Source: Cyanodermella asteris (lineage: Eukaryota > Ascomycota > Lecanoromycetes > Ostropales > Stictidaceae). From it: 64,000 bases of DNA. The notes beneath the pieces were generated by a model. That model saw only the letters and a list, made by a program, of their open reading frames with translations. It had not been told where the DNA came from and searched no databases. Where the stretch lies: the NCBI GenBank assembly GCA_900618795.1, contig UYJD01000010.1:648980-712979 (forward strand), written 5' to 3'. Every line of letters begins with the position of its first letter. Position 1 is the stretch's first letter. Shown piece after piece: positions 22,606-35,000 of the stretch. The position numbers were made by a program, and so were the translations under genes.

Positions 22606-23947
22606 CTAGTCTGCAATCAGCTCATTCATCTCCCTGTCCTTTCCCAGCGTGCTCTCCACAGCTTCCGTCGCCATGATTGGCAACTCCTCAACCCCCTTGT
22701 CTTTGAACTTCTTCGGCACATTCTTATAATCCAGCAATCCTACCTGCATCAAAACCGAAGCTTGATCCCAATAGACGCGCTCGTGCGCGAACAGTCCTCC
22801 CTTGACGCACACTATGCTGACAAGAATGACTTGTACGCGTTTGCCCGTCGCAGGTATCCCCGGTAATAGCCAGTAGATCTCTCGGTCATGCTTGAACGAC
22901 AAGTGAATCTCGTCAACGACCCGATCGGTTCCGATGGTCCGTGGAAGAAGCTTTGGGTTCAAGTCTGCGGGCGCCGGTTTAAAAAACTCTGTGTAAAAGC
23001 GTTGCAGGTCCTTTGGAGAGGATGCGCCGGTCATCGTCGGTCCGAACAGCACCTTTGCCTGTGCGCTGGTAGCTCCAAGTGCTCTCGCAACATTCTTCGA
23101 AACATCTGCCCTTCCCGGTCAGTGAAAATCCTCAAGACTTCTCATACAGCGCATCTCTGCAAGTGAGCAAACTGCACATACCATCCGCATGCCGATCCCT
23201 TATCGTCTCCAAATCGACCTTCATCCCAAAAGCCTCCCTCAACCTCCCCACCGTCCTCCCCCACGCCAGATCCTCCGCCACCGCATCGAAACAATCCAGA
23301 TCCCTCTCCGCAAACCCCGCTTCCACGCCGGCATACCGATACGAATCGAAGTTCAATCCCAAGTTGCCCCCGAACCCTGTCCCGCCATCGATCCGCTTCC
23401 GCACCGTCTTCCGCTTCCCCTCCAGGCCCAGAATCTGGGGTTTTCGACTCACGCCCACGGTGTTCCCGGCCAGGTGCACGAGCACGGAAGTGTTCATCGG
23501 AAACTTTTCCTTGGCGGGATCGGGGATCGTGGTCGGGTAGTAAGCAACGATGGCTTTGAGCCGGACGGAGCCGTGGAGGTGAGTTTCGAGGACGGACGAG
23601 GCGGCATCTCCGAACGCTGAATGGAATGAATCGCATCAGAAAAAAAGGTGTGCAGTCTTTTCGGCATTCCGGTTTTGTTGATATTCAGTTTACGCACCTA
23701 CGATCGCATAGTGTTCGCTGACGCCGGTCATCTGGTTCGCGACCGCGTGCAGTCTGTCGGCGTACGCCCGCGCGCCGCCGTCCTCTCCCATGGCTACGTA
23801 TCGTACGTTGAACCCTTCGGACGACAACTGCTGGATGAAGACGTCGTCAAAGTCGTCGTCTTCGGCGGTTACGATTACGTGCGGAGTGCGGTGGACGTTC
23901 AGATGCTTGAGAAAAGGCCCGTCGGCGCCCTGCATCGTGGTCGTCAT
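22606..23947 (-). CDS. Dienelactone hydrolase-like protein with NTF2-like C-terminus
   Basis: Exons 23947-23698, 23616-23182 and 23105-22606 (introns 81 and 76 bases, GT-AG) encode about 394 residues. The N-terminal half is an alpha/beta-hydrolase of the dienelactone hydrolase type: HVIVTAEDDDFDDVFIQQL, the strand-turn AIVAFGDAASSVLE, and the strand IVAYYPTTIPDP. The C-terminal third (RFYTEFFKP... RVVDEIHLSFKHDREIYWLLPGIP...) is an NTF2/SnoaL-like fold, a fusion known in fungal carboxymethylenebutenolidase-like proteins. The usual nucleophile elbow GxCxGG is replaced here by AFGDAA, so classical lactone hydrolysis is doubtful. No signal peptide is seen, so it is probably cytosolic. It lies upstream, on the same strand, of a haloperoxidase relic, and downstream of a carboxylesterase. 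Confidence 0.82.
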
Positions 23948-24379
23948 GATCCAAATATATCAAGAAAGCTCGAGTTGGACTAAGGAATTTTGTACAGACG
24001 AATATGAGAAATATGGCTGTTCGCTATCTACAGAAGTGCTTTGTATACAGCTATATGGTGAGTCTCAACGAGGCTCGGTTTCATGTCGTTCCTTGTTGTG
24101 ACAGGGGGGTACGTCAACTTGCAGTTTGTTCCTTGTTTCACTTGGTGGACTTGCCGTTTTGAGGGTTGTCCGGCGCATCTGTGCGAGCATCATCCCTGTC
24201 TCCTTGAACGTCAGCCCAACATGGGCATTCGCACACATTGATTTGCATGCGTCGAGTTAATCCTTAAATGTTGACTGCGGAAACCTCCGAGGCCTGCCAC
24301 CGTGATGCTAGACACTCCATTGATATGCGCTACGAGTCATGCAGTGGCTTGGCGACTGATGGAACTCTTTGAAGTATCA
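23948..24379. other. Intergenic
   Basis: This is the promoter of the dienelactone hydrolase-like gene and the 3' flank of the carboxylesterase. Nothing else is seen. Confidence 0.5.
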
Positions 24380-26400
24380 TCAATTTCTGACAATCTGATC
24401 CTGCGCAAGCCAGAATTGACACCTTGCATTAATATCCGGATCAACGGCTGTCGCATAAACATTCGTCTGATTGATCTCCAGCACATTCCCACCCCTCCCA
24501 TACGGCGGCCACTCCAGCCTCTCCAACCCAATCGGCCCTTCGTTCGGGTCAAGTTCAGCAGCAAACCCGACATAATACGCCTGTAACGCCGCCGTCTCCC
24601 TCGCATCCGTCACAAAAAGCACCGGACCCGCATCAATCGGATCCAGCAACGTCACATCCACCGCGCCGTGTATGTAGACTCCAGAATTGTAGTTCAACTT
24701 CCATGTCGGAATCGATTGGTTCGCAACGCCGCTAGCGAGCCATTGTGAGGGGCAGACAATGGTAACGTCGCCGAAGATTTGGGCGGCTTTGAAGTAGTAT
24801 GGGTTGCGGGCGGCGTAGTTGTCACGTAGGCCGGGAATGATGAATTGGAGGTAGTAGCGGCCGGTGGGGAAGGAGGTGAAGCCGATGTCTTTGATGATCG
24901 GGGTGTTGAAGAATGCGTCGCCGAAATCTGTTGCGGGATACAGGCGGTCGAGCTGGTCGAGGAAGGTCGAGTTTGCGGTTGGAAAGAGTTTCTGCACGAA
25001 GGCGTGAATGTCGGAGTCTGATCGGATGGATGCGTTTGCAAATGAAAGCCCTGAACGTGGTCAGCAGTATTTCCGAGGCAGCTCAAGCATGACAGGACCA
25101 GCCTTCGAGGGCATTGTGATTGCTGAGGAATGGCACCTTGCTGAAGCGGCCGCTCTTGAATGCAGCCGAAGGCAATTCTTTGATCAGTGTCCCATCAACA
25201 CTGGGCTGGTAGTACTGGTCATCAAATCCATACAGGCCTTGGCTGTATGCGACTTGATAAGAGCTGTTGATGGCGGCAGAGATGGCATCGAAAGACAGAC
25301 CTCGCAAGCATGCCAGGCTAGAACAACCGGCTGTGTGCAGCAATACCTGATACTGCGTTTCCAAGAAGCTGTCTTCGTGGTGACGCAGGATTCCGGGATA
25401 TTCTTTTCACAGTCAGCTTTCAGCCATAGGTCGACTCGGCAAGGTCATTACCTGCAATGGCAGCGCGAAACGGTGGGTCAGATACACCACCATAGAGCAT
25501 CATCTGCGCAGCCACTGAGCCTGCACCAGCACTTCCACCGAGAATGGTCACTTGCTGAGGATCGCCCCCGAACGCCGCGATATGACGTTGTATCCATTCA
25601 AGAGCAGAACGTTGGTCGGCATAACCCGCGTTTGCAGTTCCGTTGGCACGGATCGCGCTACCACTGACGAAGCCAAGTCCACCAAGACGATACTGTATCT
25701 CCACATATATAATGGAACCTTGCGACCTCGCCACGAACAACTCGCCGTTAGCAATTTCAGCGCTGCCAGCGGTGTAGCCTGTCCAAAGGTCAGCAGATGC
25801 CGATCTCAGCCCGAGTCGAAAACTTGCCTCCACCGTGGATCTGTACAATGACTGGTAGACCCGTGGCATTGGTGGTCGGACGGTGGACGTTCAGAAGCAG
25901 ACAGTCCTCACTGGTGCCGTTGGGGCCAGGCACGAACGGCAACCCACCAGGCGGCCCGCTAGACGAGTCTGCCCATGCCGGGAAGCCGTTCGGACACTGC
26001 GGTCCGTAGTAAGTTGCATCCAGAACCTGAGTCGATGTATAATCATTACTGTCTTCGATATTGACCGGAGCCGCAAAGCGCCGTGGATCCTCAGGGGATA
26101 CAGCGTAGCGAATTTGATACCAGCTTCTGACTTGGTCACTGCAACGAGTCAGCCAAAGCCGCACAATGCTCAGCTCTCTACTTACAAGATGTTGGCGCCT
26201 GGATCTTGAGTCTGCCTTTGAATACCTTGGTAGCGCACGTAACCAAGATCTACTATCAGCGCAGGGTCGACCGACGCAACTGCGAGGCTATCAGCACTGG
26301 CGCTGGTGGTCGAATCAATGTCCCGTGTACCTGGCTGAGAAGAGGCAAGTTTGATCGTGATAGCCAAAGTCAGCAGACTTCTGATAGAGAATCGTTGCAT
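24380..26400 (-). CDS. Secreted type-B carboxylesterase/lipase
   Basis: Extracellular ester hydrolase of about 607 residues. Exons: 26400-26186, 26138-25828, 25778-25452, 25402-25103, 25050-24380. The start MQRFSIRSLLTLAITIKLASS is a signal peptide. Signatures: EDCLLLNVHRP (type-B signature 2), the oxyanion-hole HGGG formed across intron 2, ADQRSALEWIQRHIAAFGGDP, and the nucleophile elbow GGSAGAGS. A late histidine is in GVYIHGAVD, one position the family uses for the triad. Two of four introns fit best as GC-AG: intron 2 (25827-25779, donor GAG|GCAAGT) and intron 4 (25102-25051, donor GAAG|GCTGGT). Intron 4 has a possible GT alternative adding three residues. All exon phases sum to a whole number of codons. 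A TATA-like TATAAG lies about 70 bases upstream (26475-26470). Confidence 0.87.
25051..25102 (-). other. Probable GC-AG intron 4 of the carboxylesterase
   Basis: The GC donor with acceptor GTTCAG gives NHNALEGLSFANAS, matching family spacing. A GT donor 8 bases further in (TCCT|GTCATG) is also in frame and would add three residues, so this case is less certain. Confidence 0.45.
25779..25827 (-). other. GC-AG intron 2 of the carboxylesterase
   Basis: The donor GAG|GCAAGT is the textbook GC-type donor and the acceptor is GGACAG; length is 49 bases. The splice rebuilds HGGGYTAGSA, the family oxyanion-hole sequence. The nearby GT donor would put the next exon out of frame. Confidence 0.75.
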
Positions 26401-27506
26401 CTTTGTGGTGGATCCGTTGATTAAGCTCTAGCTCGCAAATCGATTGCGCAGCAAGTGCAGCTGCTGGCACTTATATGCATCTTGTCATCCGATTGTCTAC
26501 AGCATTCCCTCGGTTGGTGACTGAACATTCGGTATACCCAAACGGGTAGTCTCTCAGCATCAGCATGTACGTCAGACTGCCTGGACATGATTGGTGACGG
26601 ATGCTTTTGGCCCCAAGCTGAGCTGAACACGAGGGCGTCAACGGACATCTTATGCCTGGGTCCAGCACTCTGAGGATGACAGAACAAAAAAAGCTCAGCA
26701 CTCTATTTCTAAGCGTATCTGCAAACGATACATCATCGTATAGAGGCGATCGTTGCATATGTGGCGAGTACAGATCCAGGACAGTGCACCAGGTGGCGTC
26801 TTGCTCGTGTATACACTTGTGGCGCGGTAAAGAGGCGGACAGAGGTAGTCTTGTCACCAAAGAAGATAATACCAAAGAACAATTCGTCCAGGCTTCTCGG
26901 ACCTTACGATGCCAACGGCGAGGATAGAATCTCCTCCACTTGCTCAGCAATAACGCCGTGTGCTGCTCGGCGGAAATCGAGTTGAATCCTGGTACGAATA
27001 CAGCAACGGCGGACCCGTATGAAAAGGCTTGTCTGGGATATGGTGCGCGTAGAGTGATGAGGAAAATCATGCCATGAGTGGTTAAGAGCAAGGTCACGTG
27101 CTCACGCGTTCAATGACTCTCACGCGGCGTGTCAGTATCATAGGTAACAATAGAACTCGACACTCGCGCACTTCGTAAGATACCAGGATAATTTGGTAGA
27201 TAAGTCTCTGAAAAAGGACCTCTAAAGGTGTTATCACCCGCACGTGCGCCACGTCTTCTGCCCACCGGCCTTGGGTGACGCTTCGCTCCTCTTTCAATGA
27301 CATGTTACAACACGTCCTGACGCTTTTAAACTTGGAACACAAGATCTGCTTGGAACTTCGTGTGGGGATATCAGTCCCAAAGCTATAATTCCTGCCGTCT
27401 TCTCACTCGACACAGCGATCAGAACTGCATACACTGACCGTAACTTACAAATATTGTCGAAGTTATATATTCAGTTGACGTCCTCGACGCCCGATCGGCA
27501 GGCCAT
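26401..27506. other. Intergenic
   Basis: This is the promoter of the carboxylesterase on one side and the 3' flank of the acyl-CoA dehydrogenase on the other. No gene, RNA or repeat is seen. Confidence 0.5.
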
Positions 27507-29017
27507 CTACATCTTCGCCTTCGCCGCCCTCTTCTTCGCCAACTTCGCCTCCTCCCTAAAAGCCAACTCCCCCATAATCGTCTCCGCCCCACCGCCAATA
27601 CTATTCATCGCCATATCCCTACAAATCTGCTCGACCCGCCCACCGATGCCTCCCTTCTGATACCCCACGCCTCCCAAGATCTTCTGCGCTTCCAGCGCAC
27701 AGAAGTACTGCATTTTACTCCCACTGATCTTGCATAAGGCAATCTTGCCCGCAACATCCGGGTCCTGCCAGCCCTTCGGGCTCATCTGAAGGTGATATGC
27801 AATCTGTTCCAGCCAGGCCCAGTGCGCCTCGACCTTGCGCGCCATTTCCGTGAGCTGGTGGCGGATGATCTGGTGGGAGATGAGCGGTTGCCCGAAAGTT
27901 TCCCGGTCCTGGGCATAGGACAACGCGGCCGAGAGACATGTCCGGGCTTTGCGGTTACACGAGACTGCCATGACGAAGCGTTCGCGATTGAAATTCGTCA
28001 TGATGAGCGGAAACCCCTTGTTCTCGGAGCCAAGGAGGTTCTCGGCGGGCACACGCACGTTCTCGAGCGTGACCCAGCTGCTCCCGCCCGCGTTCTGGCC
28101 CGAATTCTGTATCTTGCGAATGCCGACGCCGGGCGTGTTCTTGAGCGGGATCACGAGGAGGGAGATGCCGCCGATGCCCTCGCCGCCGGTGCGGACTGCG
28201 GTCGTCATGTGCGTCGCCCAGGGGGAGCCCGTGATCCATTTCTTGTGACCGTTGACAATGTACTCTTTCCCGTCGGCGCTCTTCTTTGCCGTAGTTTTTA
28301 TGTTGCCCACGTCGCTGCCGCCGCTTGGCTCCGTGATCCCCAGGCAGAAACTCGTACTCCAGTCGAACAGTCCGGGCAGCCAACGCTGTTTCTGCTCTTC
28401 TGTCCCGTGATGGACGATTGGCGGAACACCGATTACTGATCCGCCGCCCAGAGCGCCGTAGATGCCGCCTTCGATTCGTGATGTCTCGTCTGTCATTACA
28501 AGGACGTGGAAGACGTCGAGTTGGTCTGCGCGGATTTCTGTGTCGCCAATCGTTTGGATGTGGGCGGGCCGGTACTGGGAGGGTATGTCGGCGAATGCAA
28601 TTCCGGACGCAGCCCAGTCGAGACGGACTTTGTTCGGGACATCCCCGGCTGCTTCCCAGGAGAGATGATCCGGGAGAATGTGTGTGTCGACGTATTTCCG
28701 GATGTAGGCGCGCAGTTTCCGGTGAGAGGCGTTATAGTATGGTGATGAGAGGCTGTTGTACCATGCAGGTTCGTTCCAGCTGACTTGCTGTCAGTTCAAG
28801 CTCGAGACGGAGTTTGAATCCATGTAAGAAAGGAATGATGTTTGGGTCGAGACAACTCGCTGAACATGGCATTGAGAACGGCATTTTATGCAGAGGTCGC
28901 TCTGAATCTGTAAGGGACTACTCACGGTGCGATCGTCCCAAACGTATCTTCTTTCTCGACGAGTGCGACATCATCAACCGCCAGCTTCGCTTCCTTCTTC
29001 GGATCCGTGTTACTCAT
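27507..29017 (-). CDS. Acyl-CoA dehydrogenase, probably peroxisomal
   Basis: FAD enzyme making the first double bond in acyl-CoA beta-oxidation. Exons 29017-28926 and 28779-27507 (146-base GT-AG intron) encode 454 residues. The N-terminal helical domain starts MSNTDPKKEAKLAVDDVALV. The middle barrel has CLGITEPSGGSDVGNIKTTA (FAD/substrate signature) and NGHKKWITGSPWA. The C-terminal helical domain has RETFGQPLISHQIIRHQL and GGVGYQKGGIGGRVEQICRD. The tail is basic and ends AKM, which fits the PTS1 consensus [SAC][KRH][LM], so import into peroxisomes is likely; no mitochondrial presequence is seen. It resembles the fungal AFT10-1-type family. It follows the carboxylesterase and dienelactone hydrolase genes on the same strand. 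Confidence 0.88.
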
Positions 29018-32000
29018 GATTGTTGATCTTCCGCTACACCACACAAAGTAGTGTTCCACAAAGCTTTTGATTGCACACTATCCTTCCGTGTACCTCTCCA
29101 GATACAAGTTAAAAATACGCAAGTCAGAGTGACAGGAGAATACAAGTCCCAGAATCCAAGGTTTGCTTATAGAGTGTCTTGCTTCAAGGCAGGTCGTACG
29201 GCGGGACCACAATCCTGAGCCTCGGCATGAGACTTGGACTTGCCCTGCTACGGTGTCACGACCGAAAATGGCTGCAGTTTGGTGTCGTTCGGACTTTGGT
29301 TCGGATCAACGTTGATATCTCCTCATGGATCGTTGGCTCGACTAATAAGCTCCATCTACGCGGGTGTGGGGAAGGGTACAAGAAACCTTGTTGGTGCGCG
29401 AGAATAATGGCTGCGGGTTAGAAAACTGGGGTCAGCAAAACTTTGTCAGACGAGCTGGCAAGTTGATAAGTGCTTTTTGCGACACCGATCTTGATCAAAT
29501 TGCGATTAGGCACCGATCTTGTCGATTACGAGGTCGCCTTCTTCGTTGATCAGTGATGCGCGCCGGTTGTTTTCACTTCGAGGAGGCAACTTGGATACTT
29601 CTCTCAGATGCGCCAAGCCATTCACCCTCTCATGTTTTCCCCACATCTTGCACGTGGATTATTTAGACAATAAGCCGTCAAAGAGTGACCCCCAGACTGA
29701 ACGTATGCCTGCCTCTCTCTTCCTTTGGAAAAGAAACGTTGGTTGTCGTGGTGATCCAAGATTTGTTACGCGCCGAACAGTCGTTTAATTCAAAACATTA
29801 TGTAAAATGAAACCTGATCAGAAACACGATGAGACCGGCTCACTCGCCATCCCTCACCACGAGCGGCCTTTCTGCTTGGTGTCTAGAATTCAAAATTGCC
29901 ATTCTTACCTGATGCATGGCTCTTTGCATCTTGCCGCGAGCAACTGAAGAGGCTCCTTTTATTTGCGGTCGGATGCTGGAGGATCGCGCTCGGTGGAACA
30001 ATCATTTTTGGTCCCAATTATCTTCGGTTCTACGCATCCAGCATCCCCACAATGCAGAAGTGACGACGAGCGTATGCAACTCCCAATCACTAGCTCCGTG
30101 GCTATTATCTGTTTGCTGCATTTGCGGTATCGACTGATCTGGCGCTTCTCCTGTCGTGAGACGATCCAACCACGACCAAAGCCATGTCTCGGAAAGCTTG
30201 AGACAGGCATCTAGACAATCAGTCAATCACACTATCCGAGGCGTACAGGCTGCAGATAGGCGCTATATGTGTATCGACAGATTCAGGCTACGTCATGTGT
30301 GACCCTGCCCGCTTCGGCGTGTCTAATGACGGGGTGCAGGTCGATTCGCACACAAAAGGTCTGGGTTTGTGTAGCTGTCAGATATGATCTAGCCGAGCTG
30401 TCAGATTCAGTGCGTATCTCTGATACCTGACAGGTACCGAAGCACTTATCAAGGGAGCTGAGCGGAATGAAAATTGCGTGCTCCATAAGCTGATGCCGAG
30501 CAACGCTTCAAACAAGGTGAGGAACGACGCTCGCGTGGTAAAATGTTCGATAGCTCCAGCGGGGCCTTCCATTGAAGGATTCGAAGCCCCTTTGCGTATC
30601 AGACCAAGCAAGCGCTCACAATACCCTCGCTGATGTGAGCAATGCAGCAGAGCGCCTCGTTCTGGTCGAAGGAGAGGCGCTCGGTGTCTCGACACTCGGA
30701 CGGCGCGTGCATACATGCAGAAAGCCCACTCTCAGCCATTGATCTCTGCGGCACCTTGCCGTGTGACTCGATGCAGTTACTGACGACTGGCGTCGGACAT
30801 GATTCATCACCTGCAAGCTGACGGACACGTTGCAGAACGAGCCTGCGCGGTGTTTCGGTGCGCGTCAGGAGTCTATATGCCGGGCAACGGAGCTTGCTGT
30901 GTTTACAATGAATGCAATGGCCAATTTCGAATGGTTAACGAAGCATAAACAAGGCCGCAATTGAGAGCATGTTGGGCCGCATCAGGACCCTGGTGAGGAA
31001 TCCGGAGTAGAGATTGGATGCCAGATTGGCAGGACCCTTGATCAGGGTCTTTGAGCAGCATTTGGAGCGTGTGTCTGTGTCAATGCATGCGTCAGCGATC
31101 AGCAAAGGGTGGCGAGTTGAAGCTCGAGGAGTCGCAATCTCCCGCTGCTGGGCGGGCCAAGAACGTAAACAAACATGGAACGGACGGAGGTATGGGTGGC
31201 AAACAAGGCGATGGTGTCCTGTCCGTCCTGTCAGCGTAGCATGGCCGTTGTATGCAGAGCCTCTCGTAAGCGTGAGATAGGGGGGAGGTTGTCGTGGTTG
31301 TGTAGAGATGTCGAGAGAGCAGAGCCGGACAGGCGTCTGGAGCTGGTGTTTGCCTGCGCGGGTCGAAGCCCGGTCGCGGTTGCCGACATGGCGATGCCTG
31401 GGCACAAGTGCGGTTGCTCCTGCCGCCAACGGCCAGTGCGCGACTGCCCAACTTCGGCTGTCCAGTCTTGGCTCGGGCGACGGTGACCCTGAAGTGAGCC
31501 AAGCGCACCATAGGTGACAGTCCCGTGATACCGCGACTCTCCCGTCTGTTTGTCCAGCACGCGTCTTCCCTCCCTGACCATACCTACCTTATCAACTCCC
31601 CATCAACCCGCCATCGTGGCCCAACGCCATCTCCAGCACTTTCAAAAGTCGACTTACGACCTTACCCGCCTCTCGCCACATTATACCACATCCGAGTCAC
31701 TCCGATCTGTGAAGAACCTTGCACACGCGCCGTATACGCCCCTGGTAGAGACACTTGCCACTCTTGTGTCACTTTCCACTCACCAACGCCTCATATCTTA
31801 AGACACCACCCCAGGAGAGAGCACAAGTCGACGTGTCGGCATTCAACTGTTCGCCCGCCTGGGAAGAGACTGGTTTCGCGTCGGAGGAGAGACAGAACGG
31901 AAGCACGAGGGTCGTCTTCAACCGTGATCAGCTGGCTAGGGCCGGCAGGGCAGTCGGCGCATGCCTTAAACAGCTTCACTGCCCTCGGTCCTGCGCCGTG

Positions 32001-32086
32001 GTCAATCCAGAAATACACCGAAGAGGCAGCCCTGGAACAGCAGGCTTTGTTGTTGGTGCTTTTGTGACAGCCACGCTGCCTCGAAA
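29018..32086. other. Long intergenic region and Wee1 leader
   Basis: About 3 kb lies between two divergent starts. I see no protein family, RNA gene or repeat. The last 600 bases before 32087 hold several upstream ATGs with short frames (for example at 31525 and 31755), which would act as upstream ORFs if they are in the Wee1 transcript. Confidence 0.5.
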
Positions 32087-35000
32087 ATGGTTCTCCCATC
32101 CCACGAGGGTGGTACCCTTCACCTGCCTTCACCTACCCACTGTCATACCTTCGACGCCACCTCTACTCTTCTCCAGCTCCGCCGTTCACTTTCTAGGTCG
32201 CCGTCTAAGAGCCCGGCGTTCAGACTAGTGACGACAAAGCCGCAGTCACCGAATGGCAGAGTCGCCTTGTCGCCTTCACCGCTATCGCCACACAGGCACG
32301 TGGGCAGACTACACCTTCCCGGAATCGCGTCCGCCCACGACGCGCACGCGAAAACACCTCCCCAATCCCCCCTCGGCATCGACATGCCAGCATCGCAAAG
32401 GACTACTCGAGCCGCAGTACGCAAATATAGTCCGTTGAGACATACGACAACGAGCCGCGCTCACGCCCTTGGACGCACTCCAGTTGCTCGACGCATTCTT
32501 GGAGAATCCATGGACACTGGCAACGTTATCCCGACACCCGCGCAAGACTGCACCCCGGGTAGTGAAAACGCGCCTACCCCAGCTTTGAGCGTTGTCCAAC
32601 CGCCAAAGGTAGAATTCAAGGGATTTGGTTCAGACCAACCGCCAATTGCGATTCAGACTGCAAGCTCTACTGATAATTCATTCTCTGCCACTTCGCACAC
32701 TTTCCAGTTTCGGAGCGACAGACACCAGTATCACCTGACAGAGGCTCCTGTAAAATCGAGCCCCCTGAAGAGAGCGGACGCACCGTCAAAGACAGACCCT
32801 AGTGAAGGCTCTAGTCCGTCAGCCAAACGCAGAAGCCTGCACGGCGCCTCGGACTTTGATATCTTCGACCAATTCAAGAGCGCAACTAGCAGCACGCCTC
32901 CTCGCGTTTCGCCCGAATACGTGCCTGTCAATCCTATGGAAAATCAGGGCATGAAGATGCCTCCTCAAATTTCGCCTGTCCAGAAGAGGGCATCCTCGCT
33001 GAGAAAGACTACCCTGCAGCAACGCCACCAAGATCGTCCAGCATTGATCTCTCGCGCCAAGGCCAGCGTCAATCTTCAGCGTGACCTGACAAACTCACCA
33101 GCAGCCCCACTGAGGACGTCCGTGGACGTCGAGCGTGGTCTGCCCACACGTCGGAACCTATTTTCTTCCAACGAAGCCGAAATAAACACAGCAGCCGGCC
33201 CTGGCAATGCGACCACCATGGAGCCTCCTCGTGCGCCTGCACGCCATCCTCTTTCGCGCACCATCACCCAGTCATCTTCTGGATCTGATGCAGCTTTGGA
33301 CTCGCCAACACACGTGCCTGTACGTGCACCAGTACGCAAAATGCAAGGTGCATTTGCTCGATCCTTGCCTATTGGCCTCGGACGTGATCGTGCTCAGCAA
33401 ACCGGTGATGCGAAGGATGGCTCTCAGGTGGCAACGCCGTTCAGTTTTAAAGACACTTTGCCAGAGCCAACTGCTTTCATGTCAACCGGTCTGATCTCCA
33501 AGAAGACCAAGTACTTGCAAGATCAAGCTCGAGGCGAGGTCAAGAACATGCCGGACACTCCTTGTAAACGACCCATGCCGATGAACCCTCTTGCTCCTGG
33601 CGCAACGCCAGCACCGGCTCCTCGCCACACTCAGCTCCGTCGCAGCCAGCATTCATTCGGCTCGCCATCGACCCCATTCAACGCCGGTACTTCGAAGCCG
33701 ACCACAAGCGCCATGCCCAAGGACGGCGGTATATTTGGCAGTGCAGTCAAGTCACTGAACCGCCGTGGTAGCTTCCTGTACCACGATGACGCAGAGGTCC
33801 TTCCTACAGACGTGTCCGCCGACAGTTCGACACCCTTTGAGCTAGCAGGCTCTCCGAGCAAAGATGACTCAAGACCTGCGCCAGACTTGGCCAGCTTCAA
33901 CCCGAGAGATAGCGTATTTGGCGCCAGCTTCCCAAATAGGGAGGACTTTGAAGGAGAAGAGGCAAACGACGACATTGAGTCGCCACAGCCTGATGCATCT
34001 TGTAAGTTGGTTCTGAGCAGCCCCGATGGCTTCACCATAGACGCGGACGGGGACAGCATGATGCAGGAGTCGCCCTCAGCCCACCGGCGCTTTCACAGCC
34101 TCGGTGCACTGGCTTCGTACTCTAGTCATCGCAGACCTTCGATCCTTGCCGGTGACCACTCGCAATCTCCCACCCCTCAGTCGAAGAAGTCTTTCACCTT
34201 GCCTCACATACGCACTTCAAACCTCCATGCTAAGAGCCCTGCCCCTCCAGCAAGTCCACTTTTTGAGCGCAGTCAGCACCGCCTGCCGCACACACCGCGA
34301 GACAGCCATGGTTCAGAGGCTCCACCGGACCCAAGTGGCCTGTCAATATCAGGTCAGCCTCGCCAGGGTGTCGACTTCCGCAAAGCTCAATTTGGTCAAA
34401 GTTCAAGCTTCGGTACCTCTTTGGCCCCGCCCGCGACACCAACGGCCAACAGGGATTCTTCTAAATTTCACAGTAGCCGTGTTAATCAGTCCAACCCGGA
34501 GCAGCTTGCGAATGCCGAAAAGGATCCAATTTTGAAGGAACGCTTCGCCAAGGTCGAGATCTTTGGTGAGGGCGAGTTCTCTCACGTCTTCAAGGTCACG
34601 GACAAGCAACACAGTCCGTGGACGGGCGCAAGTTCATACTTCGGCACTGAGCCAAAAGAGCGAACCAAGCATCGCGTCTGGGCTGTAAAGAAATCGCGCT
34701 TCCCCTACACAGGCCCCAAGGACCGTCTGAGAAAGTTCAGGGAAGTTGATGCTCTGCGTGCTCTCGGCAGCAGTTCTGACCACACCATCGTGCTCCAAGA
34801 TCACTGGGAGTCTGATGAGGGTCACTTGTACATCCAAACCGACTTGTGTGAGGAAGGCAATCTCAAGGAATACTTGGCCGAAGCTGGGCGAGCTGCACGT
34901 TTGGATGATTTTCGAATCTGGAAGATACTGCTCGAGCTTGGAATGGGCATCAAAGCCATCCACGACAGTGGATACATTCATCTCGACCTGAAGCCAGCGA

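Noticed and set aside
27792-28439. 215-codon plus-strand frame over the acyl-CoA dehydrogenase
   Set aside because: It is an antisense shadow; the minus strand has full family signatures.
22606-29017. Secondary-metabolite backbone cluster
   Set aside because: No polyketide synthase, NRPS, terpene cyclase or cluster transcription factor is present.
30440-30560. Short similarity to the GST first exon (FEALLGIS versus LEALLGIN; about 24 matching bases)
   Set aside because: The match is short, the flanks do not align, and no other GST part follows; chance or a very old fragment cannot be told apart.
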